Shown in pieces: positions 13,391 through 23,880 of a DNA stretch of 64,000 nt. The notes below the pieces were generated by a model. The model saw nothing but the letters and a program-made list of their open reading frames with translations, did no database searches and had not been told where the DNA came from. Numbering within the stretch: position 1 is the stretch's first letter; each line of letters starts with the position of its first letter. The position numbers and the translations under genes were made by a program. The stretch spans positions 67,222,223 through 67,286,222 of the forward strand of contig JAHLJT010009419.1 in the NCBI GenBank assembly GCA_031308135.1, read 5' to 3'. Source of the stretch: Acheta domesticus. Taxonomy: Eukaryota > Arthropoda > Insecta > Orthoptera > Gryllidae.

Positions 13391-13395
13391 TAGTC

Positions 13396-13493
13396 GTATT
13401 CTTGGCTGCTTGGGATGAGCCGCGTCTCAGTCGATGGAGCTGACGTTTAGGCCATCGACTGAGATGCGGCTCATCCCGCACAGCCAAGAATAC
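13396..13493 (+). ncRNA. Near-perfect 98-nt hairpin, pre-miRNA-like candidate
   Basis: The arms 13,396-13,437 and 13,452-13,493 are inverted complements around a 14-nt loop (13,438-13,451). The inner stem pairs GGGATGAGCCGC... (13,412-13,437) with ...GCGGCTCATCCC (13,452-13,477): 26 positions with one exception. The outer stem pairs GTATTCTTGGCTG (13,396-13,408) with CAGCCAAGAATAC (13,481-13,493), all 13 positions. A short asymmetric-looking 3x3 internal loop separates them. The exception in the inner stem is G opposite T, a G-U wobble if the + strand is transcribed but a C-A mismatch on the other strand, so the + strand folds better. Size, stem length and loop fit an animal miRNA precursor. 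I do not recognise the mature sequence as a known miRNA. A foldback MITE or an siRNA-producing hairpin is the alternative. Confidence 0.5.
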
Positions 13494-13499
13494 AATGAC

Positions 13500-14830
13500 T
13501 CTTTATAGAAACGTTGTTATGTATTCAAAATCAATGAGAAAGAATAATAATATAATATATAAGATTTATATATTTTTCACTTACGTACGTGAACTCCTAA
13601 ATCATGTAGGTTCTTTTACAATAATTAGCAAAGTTAAACAAGTCTAGTGCAAGATCAAATCATGCATCTCGGCTGGGGAAGTACCCCGCTAGGGGAGATT
13701 AAAGCACTCTTAAAATTTCTTGATTTACATACATGACATGACGTAAGACGTTCTTCTTTCTTCCCGTATGAAGAATTCGTTCTTTAATTATTGCCCTTGA
13801 GTTTTCGTTACATTACGAATTTTGTTTGGCCCGGTAATTCCATTGCGTAGCCCTTACGTCTGTGCTCACTGGTATTTATTCGCTCGTAACCGACTTTGGG
13901 ATCTAAAGCTTAGAGTAAATCCCAGGCTTGTGTTTATTCATTACTCCGAATTCACGCGTAATCGGCATTTAGCGACCATGGGACCTGAGGTAGTTGGTCT
14001 CCTCTACACTGTTTGGTATCAATTATATATTGAGAAAGTGATATTTTCTGCGGTATGAAAACATTGTTACTTTTCCTTGTTAGACTACAGTACAGGGAAG
14101 AAAATATTAGAACCCACTCGACAATACGTAGCAAATGTAAGGCAGGCCATCTACATAATACAACAACTGCTAAAACACTTGAGATAATATTTAGGAGTTT
14201 CAATCAGTATTTAATGAATAGAGTACTCTTTTATAATAATTATTATTTTAGCCACGACTTTGATGCACACAAATTCACAACCGATTATTACAAACAAAAT
14301 TCACATTAAAACTACAATAATTGTATTCAGATCAATAGAACTATCAATTATATTTACGTACTTTAATTTGAATTTATAATGAACAAATCGTTAAGTCAAA
14401 CACCTGGAAATACTAAATACAATTATTATAATGCTTTAATAGTTTGGTAGGTATCTGTTAGTTTTTAATGTTGGTTTTTAATAAAATATTTTTATGGACA
14501 TGTGAATGGTAAGAAAACAATTAATCTTTCCCAAAAGGTTGATGAAAATATTCTGTTGAATTATATTTGGTATAACATTTTTATTTATATTAAAAACAAC
14601 TTACTCCTTTCCAATACATTTCCTGAAGGTAATATACATGATTGTGTATTTTCTAGAGATGATGGCTGTTGCAGAAAATCATCTGAATGCCGACTTAAAG
14701 GACAAAATTCAACATTAATTGTAGAAAACTCTTAAATCTAGATTTAAAATATTTACTTATAAGAAACTAGTTGTAGGGAAATATATTTTAAAATAGAAAG
14801 TTTTCTCAAAATCAGAGCACTCAATAAAAA
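13500..14830. other. AT-rich DNA, no gene recognised
   Basis: Open frames such as 14,055-14,309 and 14,502-14,735 have no motif, no codon bias distinct from surroundings and no splice context that I can support. Confidence 0.45.
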
Positions 14831-15165
14831 ATGTAATGTCTGAGGGGCTGCAATGACAGCGGTTGAGGCCCTGAGCCTCCTCACCCGGTGTAATGGGTGA
14901 GGATAGAACGAGGAAGAGGAAGGAAAGATCGTGGAAGTGGAAAGAAAACCTCGCAGTTCGTGGCCGGCTTTTTAGGGTACTGTACCGACATCCGTCAGGT
15001 GTTCCGCGGAGAAACCACGGAAAACTACCGATCAGAGCAGCCCGAGAATTCTCTTCGCAAACGCCTGAATTCGACCTAGCCACAAGTTAATGTTGAAATT
15101 CCTTCCACTGACGGGTCGGGGACCCCAGAACCTCCCGGTCTGAGGCACCGCAATGACAGTGATAT
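14831..15165 (-). mobile_element. SINE-like element, long-tailed family
   Basis: Read on the minus strand, the head lies at the right end (GCCTCAGACCGGGAGGTTC near 15,150-15,120). The body has the shared GGTCGAATTCAGGCG / GAGAATTCTCGGG segment (compare GCCGAGTTCAGCTG and GGAGAATTCTAGC in the 40.6-kb copy). It ends near 14,890 with CATTACACCGGGTGAGGAG-like sequence. It gives spurious open frames on both strands (14,757-15,090). Confidence 0.55.
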
Positions 15166-15169
15166 CGTG

Positions 15170-16005
15170 ATCAACCTAAGTCGATATGTGATGTATCATT
15201 TTTACTGTAATTAAACAAGAGTTTTGCCTAAAAATCTAGTATGATATCGGGGAACAATTATGGCATGGAGCCACGCATTATCAACGTGTGCGAATGTGAG
15301 ATGTTGACAAGAGTTAAGTGCAACTGAAAACTACACCTTAAACTATAGGTGTAACAACGACACATTTTCTCACTTTATTTCTTACTTTTGCAATATTCGA
15401 AAATTAGGCGTATTCCATTCTTTTACGTCCCCCTTCTAACCGAGGAAAAATGTATATAAAAATGGTGGGTTTTTTTGTGGAAATAATATTTTTGTAAACT
15501 TTTCAACCCTCATATGGAGAAAATTTTCAGAAAAAATTGAAGCTGGTTTTTAATTTCTTGTGCATGATTTTCGAAAAATGTATGTGACCTCATTTTTAGA
15601 TCCGTCTTTCAACAACATATTTTTTTGATAAAAATCTCTGTCTTCAATATTAAAGTTGTAGTAAGACAACAAAAAATGTTTACTCTTTTGCAAATTTCGA
15701 AAAAACAATTTCAATGAAAACTAGGTCTGCTCCATTCGTTTTACTGTCGTATACACTATCCAAGGTACAAGGAACCAAGGTTTAATTAAAAAATTGAGAA
15801 TGTAATGAAGTCTTTATGTAAAGTACCCCAAACATAAAAATATCCGCTTCAAACTCAAACGACTGTGAGATCTTTTAAATAGATGGAGGGATATCAATTT
15901 TGAAAAATATCGGCTGAACTCTATCGGCTGCAAGTGTTGACCGCAGTCAGATTGTCGGAAAGACAAATGTTTTGCCCGTCAGTTGAATTTTCAGTATCAA
16001 GGTCT
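15170..16005. other. AT-rich DNA, no gene recognised
   Basis: Nothing supportable. The sequence style (runs of TTTTCGAAAA and similar) resembles old noncoding repeat material. Confidence 0.4.
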
Positions 16006-16012
16006 CACAAAA

Positions 16013-16175
16013 CATGGATTCTGACTATATAACGTGTTTGAGGAAGTAATCGACTATAAATAGAAACAAGAGTTATCCACTTTTTCGTTACCAGAGACCG
16101 GCAATAAAAGTTTTTCTGTCGATAATTCCCCGTTTTCAGGCACACGATTACAATACTTTCTCTTGTAATGAAGTG
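16013..16175 (+). repeat. Dispersed direct repeat, copy 1
   Basis: The segment GATTCTGACTATATAACGTG, then GAGGAAGTAATCGACTATA, to CACGATTACAATACT is repeated with the same order of blocks at 18,078-18,225. Identity is clear by eye over about 160 bp with scattered substitutions. Origin is unknown; probably an interspersed repeat. Confidence 0.65.
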
Positions 16176-16179
16176 AAGA

Positions 16180-17235
16180 AGAAATGTAAAAACAAACAAG
16201 TTGTTCCATTACGCATTAAAAGCAAATATTTAATGGCGAGCGGCTTCTTTATTGAAGCCTTTCTGTCGCATGATGTCAGTTGTTTCGAAAGTAGTTATGC
16301 TCTGATTATGAAATTGAGCCGGCACATACAATATGAGAATACGTGGAAAAACAGTCGAACTCTTCCGTCTTTCAACCAAAATTGAAACTAATTGATTGTT
16401 CTTTTTTGATTTTTCGAGTTTCTAGGTATCTAAAAAACCATAGACACACCTCAAATGACGATTGCATATTATAGTATTATATTATTAGAAAGTATTAAAG
16501 AAAGAGGATAAATCAAGAACCTCAAGTCTAAAAATAAAATGCATATCCTACACCCCATAAATTAAATGAAGTTGGAGTAAATACTTATTAAAGGTAAGTA
16601 ATTAAAGCTTGTAATTAAATGTTCTGTCGTAAGTGTAAGTGGTAAATAATAGATTTTAATTGGATCTAATATTCGAGAGTTAACGAAAGATCGCAATTAC
16701 GAACAAGTTCTGACCAACTGCAACCGGCTTGTTCAAAAATTGATGATGAAATTTCTCATTAATGATGGTCGCTTACGACTTATTAAAGTGTATACTTGAA
16801 GCATATAAGGCGATGAAATTCGGTATGTCTCTGAAAGTACACTTTCAAGATTTATTCGCTCGCTACTGTAGGAACAAAGTCAGAAGTCTAGATCTTTTCT
16901 TACAAATAGAAGTCACAAAATACTAATTAATTAATTATGCCTAAAATACTGTACTATTGCCTTTATTGAACTAAAAGGTATTTTATAAACATTTTACGCA
17001 AATTCTGGTTCTATTGCATAAATAGTTAAACTTCCTTGATGATAACGCAAACAACGTATTCTGTTTTTATAATCATTGGATATTTTATAGGTTTACAAAC
17101 ACCAATCACAACCACTATTTGATATAAAAAGGTTAATGACATAATACAAATAATACTTTAGTAAAAGATCATTAACTCGCGAGCTGCATTTTGTTTCTCA
17201 ATTGTACGAACATACTTGTACCTCCCATTTGCATC
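16180..17235. other. AT-rich DNA, no gene recognised
   Basis: No coding, RNA or named repeat feature is visible. Confidence 0.4.
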
Positions 17236-17485
17236 ACCGGTCGCACTGTGTGCTGATGCTCGCGTGCCGGTCGGCTGTTTCCGCGAAGTCGTCCATTTGC
17301 AGGGCCGCAGTGAATCAGGCTCTCCCGCTGGGTGATTTAGCGGAGGTGAATCGACGATACGATTAATAACGCTTGCGTTTCCCGCGCGATTTAGCGTTGC
17401 TCCTCCGTCGTTGCGTTCTTCCTCCGTCTATGCGAGATAGGCGCGTGAGCTACGAAGCTCAGAGAACTCGGGAGGGCCGACTTAC
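17235..17485. promoter_or_regulatory. CpG-rich island
   Basis: An abrupt change from AT-rich DNA to sequence dense in CG dinucleotides (GCTCGCGTGCCGGTCGG, CCCGCGCGATTTAGCG, CTCCTCCGTCGTTGCG). It holds no open frame of interest and no known repeat. It may be a promoter, first-exon or conserved regulatory block; the sequence alone cannot decide. Confidence 0.35.
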
Positions 17486-18077
17486 CCACTTTCAAAAGTA
17501 GCCAGAGACTTTATCTACATTATTTGTGTTTTGCTGATATTGTATGAGTATTTACAAATAGGGCGTAGTGCAGTAAGTAATGGAACGAATACTATTGGTT
17601 ATTATGTAAATTTCTTTTATAAATTATATAGGCATATGCATGATAAGACTTCCATTGCTCTAGAAACGAGCGGTGCTACAACACGTATTTTTAGCATTAT
17701 TTCTAATGTTAGCTTTTTTGGAAAATTCAGAAAGTTGAACGAAAATGAGGGTTGCCCCATTTTTAAAGCGCCTTTACTTTATTCTAGAAAAATATTTGAG
17801 ATCTTTTTGAGATTTTATTATATTGCACATAATTCAAGCAAAAATAACGCAAAACCTACTCATTTAAAAATAAATTACGTGACCTTATATAAATATCTGA
17901 TTTTTTCGAATAGATTTTATTTAAGAAAAAATCTCTACGACCAATATTGTAGTTTTGCAATTTTCGAAAATACAAAGATCTCACCGGAAATGGGACATGC
18001 TCCTCTTCCTTCTTTCCATGGTTTCCTAGGAAAAAATTAAGAAACAAATATGGATGGGTATTAAAGACTTACAAATC

Positions 18078-18235
18078 GTGAATTCTGACTCCACAACGTG
18101 CTAGAGGAAGTAATTTACTATATATAGAAATAAGATTTAACCATCTGTTCGTTATCAGGGTCCACCAATAAATTTTTCTGTCAAAACATCACCGATTTTC
18201 GACGCACGATTACAATACTGTATCTTCTTAAGTGA
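18078..18235 (+). repeat. Dispersed direct repeat, copy 2
   Basis: Partner of the 16,013-16,175 repeat: GAATTCTGACTCCACAACG, GAGGAAGTAATTTACTATA, GCACGATTACAATACT occur in the same order and spacing. The 169-codon open frame just upstream (17,531-18,040) lacks an ATG near its start and any motif, and probably belongs to the same repeat. Confidence 0.65.
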
Positions 18236-18295
18236 TAAGGCGGAAAAGTAGCATCAAATTTATTATACCTGGTATGAAAGTAAGTTAATGTAATG

Positions 18296-18297
<2 letters not shown>

Positions 18298-18349
<52 letters not shown>

Positions 18350-18350
18350 T
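18298..18350. repeat. (AAT)n microsatellite
   Basis: About 17 uninterrupted AAT units immediately left of the LINE fragment at 18,351. Confidence 0.95.
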
Positions 18351-19048
18351 CAGCATAATTGCAAGAATTGTGGCGCTGCGCTGTTGGAGACACTCTAGAT
18401 CACATCACAGCTGTATGTTCTTCCTTCTCAGACAATGCTTACTTGAGAAGGCATAACCAATTTGCAAAAATAGTGCACAGGGCAATGGAAATAGAGCATA
18501 ATTTATTGGATGAATCACCATCACCGTATTATAAGTAGCTGCTCCAGTTCTGGAATTTGGTTCCACCCTTTTGAACTGAGACAGACCAGTTCTAACTGAT
18601 CGTATCGGTGACCATCGTAGGCCAAATATTCTCGTTACAGATATAAGAAGAAAGAAGTAATAATACAATTATTCTATATCATCATACAGAAAGAAATGGA
18701 AAGCTTTTCTAAATATGAAAACCTTTCTCATGATTGAGACATATTAGAAATTTAATGCTACAAAAACATGCGCACTCATGTCATGTGCGGAAGGCCTTGC
18801 CAATAAAAACTTCCCAAAAAACGTAACCGGATTGCATGTACCCAAAATTGTTCTGAACATAATACAGCACGCAAGTCTGCTGCAAAGAACCCATAGTGTA
18901 AAACATTGTGTCGTAAGTCCATTTATAAGAGGAACTTCCTTTTTTTGGAGATCAAACCTATTTCCAAAACAAGCTCGGAGGAAGGTGAGCACATTTACTA
19001 AAAGAGGAGAGAAAAAATATATAATAATAATAATATATTATTATTATG
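18351..19048 (+). pseudogene. RLE-type LINE 3' fragment (R4/Dong-like), decayed, AAT-flanked
   Basis: The conceptual + strand product begins with a zinc-finger segment CGAALLETLDHITAVC (the first cysteine of the C-x2-C pair appears lost) and continues SSFSDNAYLRRHNQFAKIVH. Then comes VLEFGSTL and, after frameshifts, TDRIGDHRRPNILVTDIRRK, which corresponds to the PD...D region of a restriction-like endonuclease with the aspartate replaced by N. The C-terminal end (18,790-18,900) reads NFPKNVTGLHVPKIVL and ALLQ-type residues, as in the tail of this protein family. The right end is a second AAT/ATT tract at 19,020-19,048. Its position between AAT tracts fits elements of this clade that target TAA repeats (known for Dong). 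Confidence 0.65.
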
Positions 19049-19049
19049 A

Positions 19050-20530
19050 TTGTAATAGTAATATGCTATCACACTACACCAACGAATTGCAAGTGACAAT
19101 AACTTTATTATTGATAATGTTCTCTTCACTAATTTACACTCAAACCTAGACCAGTAATAGAAAATGTAATTAGAAAATTTATAGGGTTCACAAACGTTTT
19201 ACAGATTAAACTGTTAAATATAATAAATCACTTGTCATTAAGATAGTGTATTTGTAAAGTTCAAAATAATACAATACCTTATCAACGTCTTTTGCAAAAG
19301 GTACATGCAATTGCCTTTTTCTGGAAAATGGTATGATGTACAGCTATCTAGAATCGTCACATCAAAGGTGCAAAAACGAATATTTCCAACTGCAAAGGTG
19401 CAAAACCGAATTTCAACGATCATCATTTTAGAACCGGTTTCGTAGAGAAAAAACTCCTCAAAGAAAAGCTTTAGAGAATGCACATCCTATCAACGGACAT
19501 GAGATTGATTGTAGCAGTTTTATTCTAAAATGTAAAAGTACTATTATCCTTAACCTGTCACAATGTATTCGTTTCAGACAAGCAATATCAGTAGAAAATA
19601 CCATTGTGGCAAAAAGCTCGTTGTTAAATTCTCTCTGTGAACGAGTTAAGTTATCAATCAAAATAATTAACATATTTAGGAGAAAATAGGGTAAGACGAA
19701 TTTTAATTATGTCGATACCGGTACGAGATAGTAACACAGCCTTGGTGTTACTACTTAAAAACATAGTATCATTCATAACTACATATGAATTTCACATTGT
19801 CATTCGTCATTTTGTGATAGAACCAGAGCGTTCTTTTGAAATACACGTGTGTTTCTAACATGGTTTTGAAATCATGAATTAATGAATGCGTCAAATTTAA
19901 CAGGTACTTCCAGTTCGAATTCAGCTACGAATTCGTCATCTTACGTTGCTTGATCGTGAATTATTCAAAGAGTTTGTCAATGAACTTTGTAGAAATTAAT
20001 GTGGGAAAAATCTAGAAGATAATGGTAGAGATGGTCCAAAGAACAGATTTCCAAGTCCGTGGATGAAGTGAAGAATGGTGCGACAGTTCCATCCAAAAAC
20101 ATCCAAAATATAAGAACTGCCAAATACGCAGCTTCACTGCTGTTACGCAAAGAAAATAAAAAAAAAAACAGGTATACAAGTGGGATACTAGAAGCTACTC
20201 GTACAATCTAAACTCGTGTGAAACTATTGTAGAAATAAACAATTACCTTATACTCATAATACGCAATGCAGGTAATGAAAAACTATTCGTCACAAGTAGA
20301 ATTACAAGCTGCCTTAGTATGTCCAAAAAATCACGTAATGTTGATGGAATTTTCTCCACATACCAGCCCTCATATGTAACCCTGGCCATTTTATGCTACT
20401 GAACGCTTAAAAAGTATTGTAGTCAAACATATGGTGATCATTTAACAAGAAATTCTAGAAGAAATATCGCGATTAAAGGTGTTGCTGGGATCTACAATGT
20501 AGCCTAGAGCATGTCTGCTACAGTAAATAA
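19050..20530. other. AT-rich DNA, no gene recognised
   Basis: Only short, motif-free frames. A local direct repeat of TGCAAAGGTGCAAAA(A/C)CGAAT occurs near 19,365-19,415. Confidence 0.4.
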
Positions 20531-20531
20531 T

Positions 20532-20730
20532 CTTAAAGCCTTACAGACTACAAAAAATATCCCCTATTCAATTCTAACGTTAAAGAAGTCTTACAAACTA
20601 CAGAAATATCCCCAATCAAGTTCTAATGTTAAAGAAGCCTTACGAGCTACATAAATATCCCGAATCCAATTCTAACGTTAAAGAAGCATTACAAGCTACA
20701 GAAATATCCAAAATACAATTCTATATTTAT
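20532..20730. repeat. Four-copy 49-bp tandem repeat
   Basis: Units starting TTAAAG at 20,532, 20,580, 20,629 and 20,678 share TTAAAGAAG..TTACAAACTAC and AAATATCC..AATTCTAACG with substitutions. The period is 48-49 bp. Confidence 0.85.
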
Positions 20731-21770
20731 ATCCTTAGAAACAGGCTGATCCACCGTTACCCAATGACCCAGACCCGATGTAGTGGAAAGTCTCTAGTAG
20801 TTATGCGTCGCGAGGTGACGTGCACGCGTAATTGGCTTGTAAGCAATTCCCGGTCCATCACTCGCTGTTTGAAGCTATGTAAGCGGGCCGCCTGATGCGC
20901 CGCCCTCTCTTTTGTCTTAATCACACAAGTTTGAGGAGCTTACGGACGCAGTGTTTCCACACAAGTTTGAGGAGCTTACCATCTTCACGCTACACCCCTT
21001 CTTCAGCCCACACAATTGCTTATTTGGTTGCATTTACTAAATCTGTGTGTAGTCTCATGTGTCGCTATGCGACATGTGAGAATATATGAACGTCATAGCA
21101 AGATCCAAACTTAATTCTGTCTCCACCACACTATTGTTACTATTGTATCGTCTACGTGAGTAGGCAGATAAAAAACCTCGACTTCATCTCCTCAAGCGCA
21201 ACCGTCTTCCGTTCTACACAGCCGTAAATGGGTTTGGAGAAATTAGGTCAGCACAGAACCTCTCTTCTCATTTTATTTCGCTTCAAAAGTTTACAGCCAA
21301 ACTTGATTTAAAATCACTAACCCCCTTTTATTGGGTTGGAGCCCTAAGCTAATCCTGAAAATAGTCTCAATATGCAAGTAATTAAACCTAACGTTTGGTA
21401 CCGGTTTTGCCCACAACAGTCAACCTGAAGGGACCTACCCATTAAAGTTGGATACCGATTCCAAATCCCCCAGAGCATCTGGAGAGGTAGCAAAGGAATC
21501 ATTTGAAATATTCTGGTGCAGGATAATATTTAGAGTTCTTCCCCACACTGCGTCCGGGAAATTTAAAATGTACTTTAAAAAGAAAATATTTTGATTAATT
21601 AACTGTCGACTAAAAATATAATTTTTGACTGTAGTTGAGTTTCATTTACTCACAGATTGTTACTCTCGGCGGGAGTTTTTATGTAGCAAATTTGTCTGTT
21701 TTGCATCTGAACAACATGTCTTAACATTGAGTCGACTCACACTTTTTATTCAATAAACCAAGTCGGGGAC
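20731..21770. other. Intergenic DNA with a short direct repeat
   Basis: CACAAGTTTGAGGAGCTTAC occurs twice, at about 20,925 and 20,960, with the same orientation. No gene is recognised; composition is moderate in GC up to 21,100 and AT-rich after. Confidence 0.4.
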
Positions 21771-22190
21771 GAGGGGCACCACCTGTTCGTCGGCCGCCAC
21801 CGAACCAACTGCTCGCATCCGGAAATGGCATCTCCTCCGCAAAATGGCGGCGATTAAAGCGAGCGCCCTCTGCGCGGCGAACACGGAAGCGCCCGAGGCG
21901 GCGTAACGACTTCCGCCCGAGGAAATTCGGGGGCTTAGGGCGCATCGTGGCGCGCGGCGCTCTTGAGGAAGCGATTAGAGAAAAGATTAACTACTGGGTC
22001 AACACAGGCCGCCGCCCCGGAGGTCGGGGCTGAGCGGCGGGGGAATCACGACGAGACGAGGAACGAGGAGAACTTGGCCCGCGCTTTGTTTGTGTTCGGG
22101 GGAATTAGCGCGAGCTGGGAGACGAGCACGTCCTCATTTGTCAACTGGAGATCGCATAAATGAATGAATTCGCGGCTTTCAGAGTAAGAG
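21771..22190. promoter_or_regulatory. CpG-rich island, copy 1 of a duplicated element
   Basis: Dense CG dinucleotides begin sharply at 21,771. The second half (21,968-22,190) is duplicated about 620 bp downstream. Open frames on both strands (21,721-21,945 minus; 21,963-22,163 plus, which starts at TTG) are not conserved in the second copy, where in-frame stops occur, so I judge it noncoding. It may be a promoter/first-exon region or a regulatory element. Confidence 0.45.
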
Positions 22191-22591
22191 AGTTAACATA
22201 ATCGTAGGCCGAAATTTCTTAACTTTTCTGAAAGATAATCTCCGTTCTCCTCTTCCCTCTCTGTATGAGATCCAGTTTAGTTCGGTTTACTCGCAGTTTT
22301 CCGAACATAGGATGGAAGATCAGTCCATTGCCAACATTCCCATAGCGTTATATTTTCTGTAACATTATAATCCTTTGATGGCTCTTCAGCCCTAGTTTCA
22401 TATCAATAACTCGCTGTACTGCTGGATACTCTGTTATGGTAGTGAACCAAAAACGTAAAACATGTATGTACGTCGTCTAATTTTCATGCAGGTAATGGGA
22501 AGACGGTGGGGAAGGAGATATTGCGCACAGTTGATAGTTTGTTCTTTCAGGTACTACTCAGCGTCCGCCTGCAAATAATCAGAGGAAACCA

Positions 22592-22812
22592 CGAAAGCGA
22601 TTATAGAAATGAGTAACTTCGCGGTCAACTGAAGACTCCGCTTGGCGGATCGGTGATAGAATCAGGACGAAGAACGAGGGAAATTTGCCTAGCGCTTTGT
22701 TGGTGTTCGGAGGAATTAACACTATCTGAGAGACTAAACGCGTTCTCATTAGTCAACTAGATATTGCATTAATGAATAAATTATCTGCTCAAGAACGTTC
22801 AGAGACATAATA
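22592..22812. repeat. Diverged second copy of the CpG-rich element
   Basis: It aligns to 21,968-22,190 in the same orientation: GAAGCGATTAGAGAAAAGA versus GAAAGCGATTATAGAAATGA, GCGCTTTGTTTGTGTTCGG versus GCGCTTTGTTGGTGTTCGG, and ATTTGTCAACTGGAGATCGC versus ATTAGTCAACTAGATATTGC. Many CG sites of copy 1 are TG or CA here. Confidence 0.7.
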
Positions 22813-22844
22813 ATAGATTTAAAGCCTTGGGCAGTTCTAAAATA

Positions 22845-23012
22845 ATTTCTGTCTCTCTATCTCTCTCACTTCTCTCATCTCTGCTCTCTTTTCTCTATCT
22901 TCTCCACTGCATCTTTCCTCTCTCTTTCTCCTCTCCCTCCTCCTCTCTCCTCTCTCTCACATCCCTTTCCTCTCTTCTCTCTCTCTCTCTCTCGCTTCCT
23001 GTCCCTCCCAGA
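22845..23012. repeat. (CT)n-rich low-complexity tract
   Basis: Long imperfect CT/CTT/CCT run. It creates spurious Ser/Leu-rich and Glu/Arg-rich frames on the two strands. Confidence 0.9.
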
Positions 23013-23880
23013 CTGTCTTGCTTTCTCCAATGACCTTATTGGCCAGGTAATTGGAGGGCTCTTCTCTGACATCCTCCTACTCGCAAAAAAACCGAAGGAT
23101 TTAGAGATCATTAGAATAGGCCACGTTGGCATACGATCTCAGCCCATTACCTAGTGGGAGGGGGTACTCAGTGAAATAGAAAAAGATTGTAGTCCTATGT
23201 TTAAAGACCTCTCCAATTGCCGAAGGATTTCCAGACACTATGGTGTTCAACCTGTAGAATGGGCGATGAGTCAGTCTTGACGCCCTAATTGTGGAAGTGG
23301 ATAGAAAAAAGAAAGTTACCGCAATCATTTTCCGTTGTTTGCAGTTTTAGTGCCAAATCTTTCCAACTGATTCCCAATTCAGATAGGCAGATAAAGGCAT
23401 TTAAAATTTGGTGGGAACGTCTTTTGATCTATTAAAGTGCTACCGCTTTGAGAAAGTCTGGCACGTGCTAATTTTCGACTTCAAGTTCTATTAATAAATA
23501 TTCAAGTGTTCATAAAGAAAAAACAAAATTCTCTGACGCGTTTTGACATGCAGGAACGAAGTTATAGATTTTTCCCTAATTACCATCCGTTTAATTATGT
23601 GGTTTGGTTCAAACATTTTATTGGTTTTGTTATTTTATTCGTTATTTTGTTAGTTTAAAGAGGAAAGAGGCCATCGGGACTATCTTGTCTTAGATTTGTT
23701 TTTGATTTGTGTAATTATCCCTGGTAGGAGGCAGGCAACTACTTATTTAAATGAATGAATTTATGGTAATGGGAAGTAAGGGATAACCGAACCACAATAA
23801 GTACGAATATAATATTTATTCATCTATATTATAACCCAATGGTTATCAGATCTCCAGTACATTAAGAGACAAACAGAAGA
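23013..23880. other. Intergenic DNA, no gene recognised
   Basis: Mixed composition; the frames around 23,100-23,330 have no motif. Confidence 0.4.

Noticed and set aside
17531..18040. 169-codon + strand frame as a gene
   Set aside because: It begins at TTG, has no motif and runs into a dispersed repeat.
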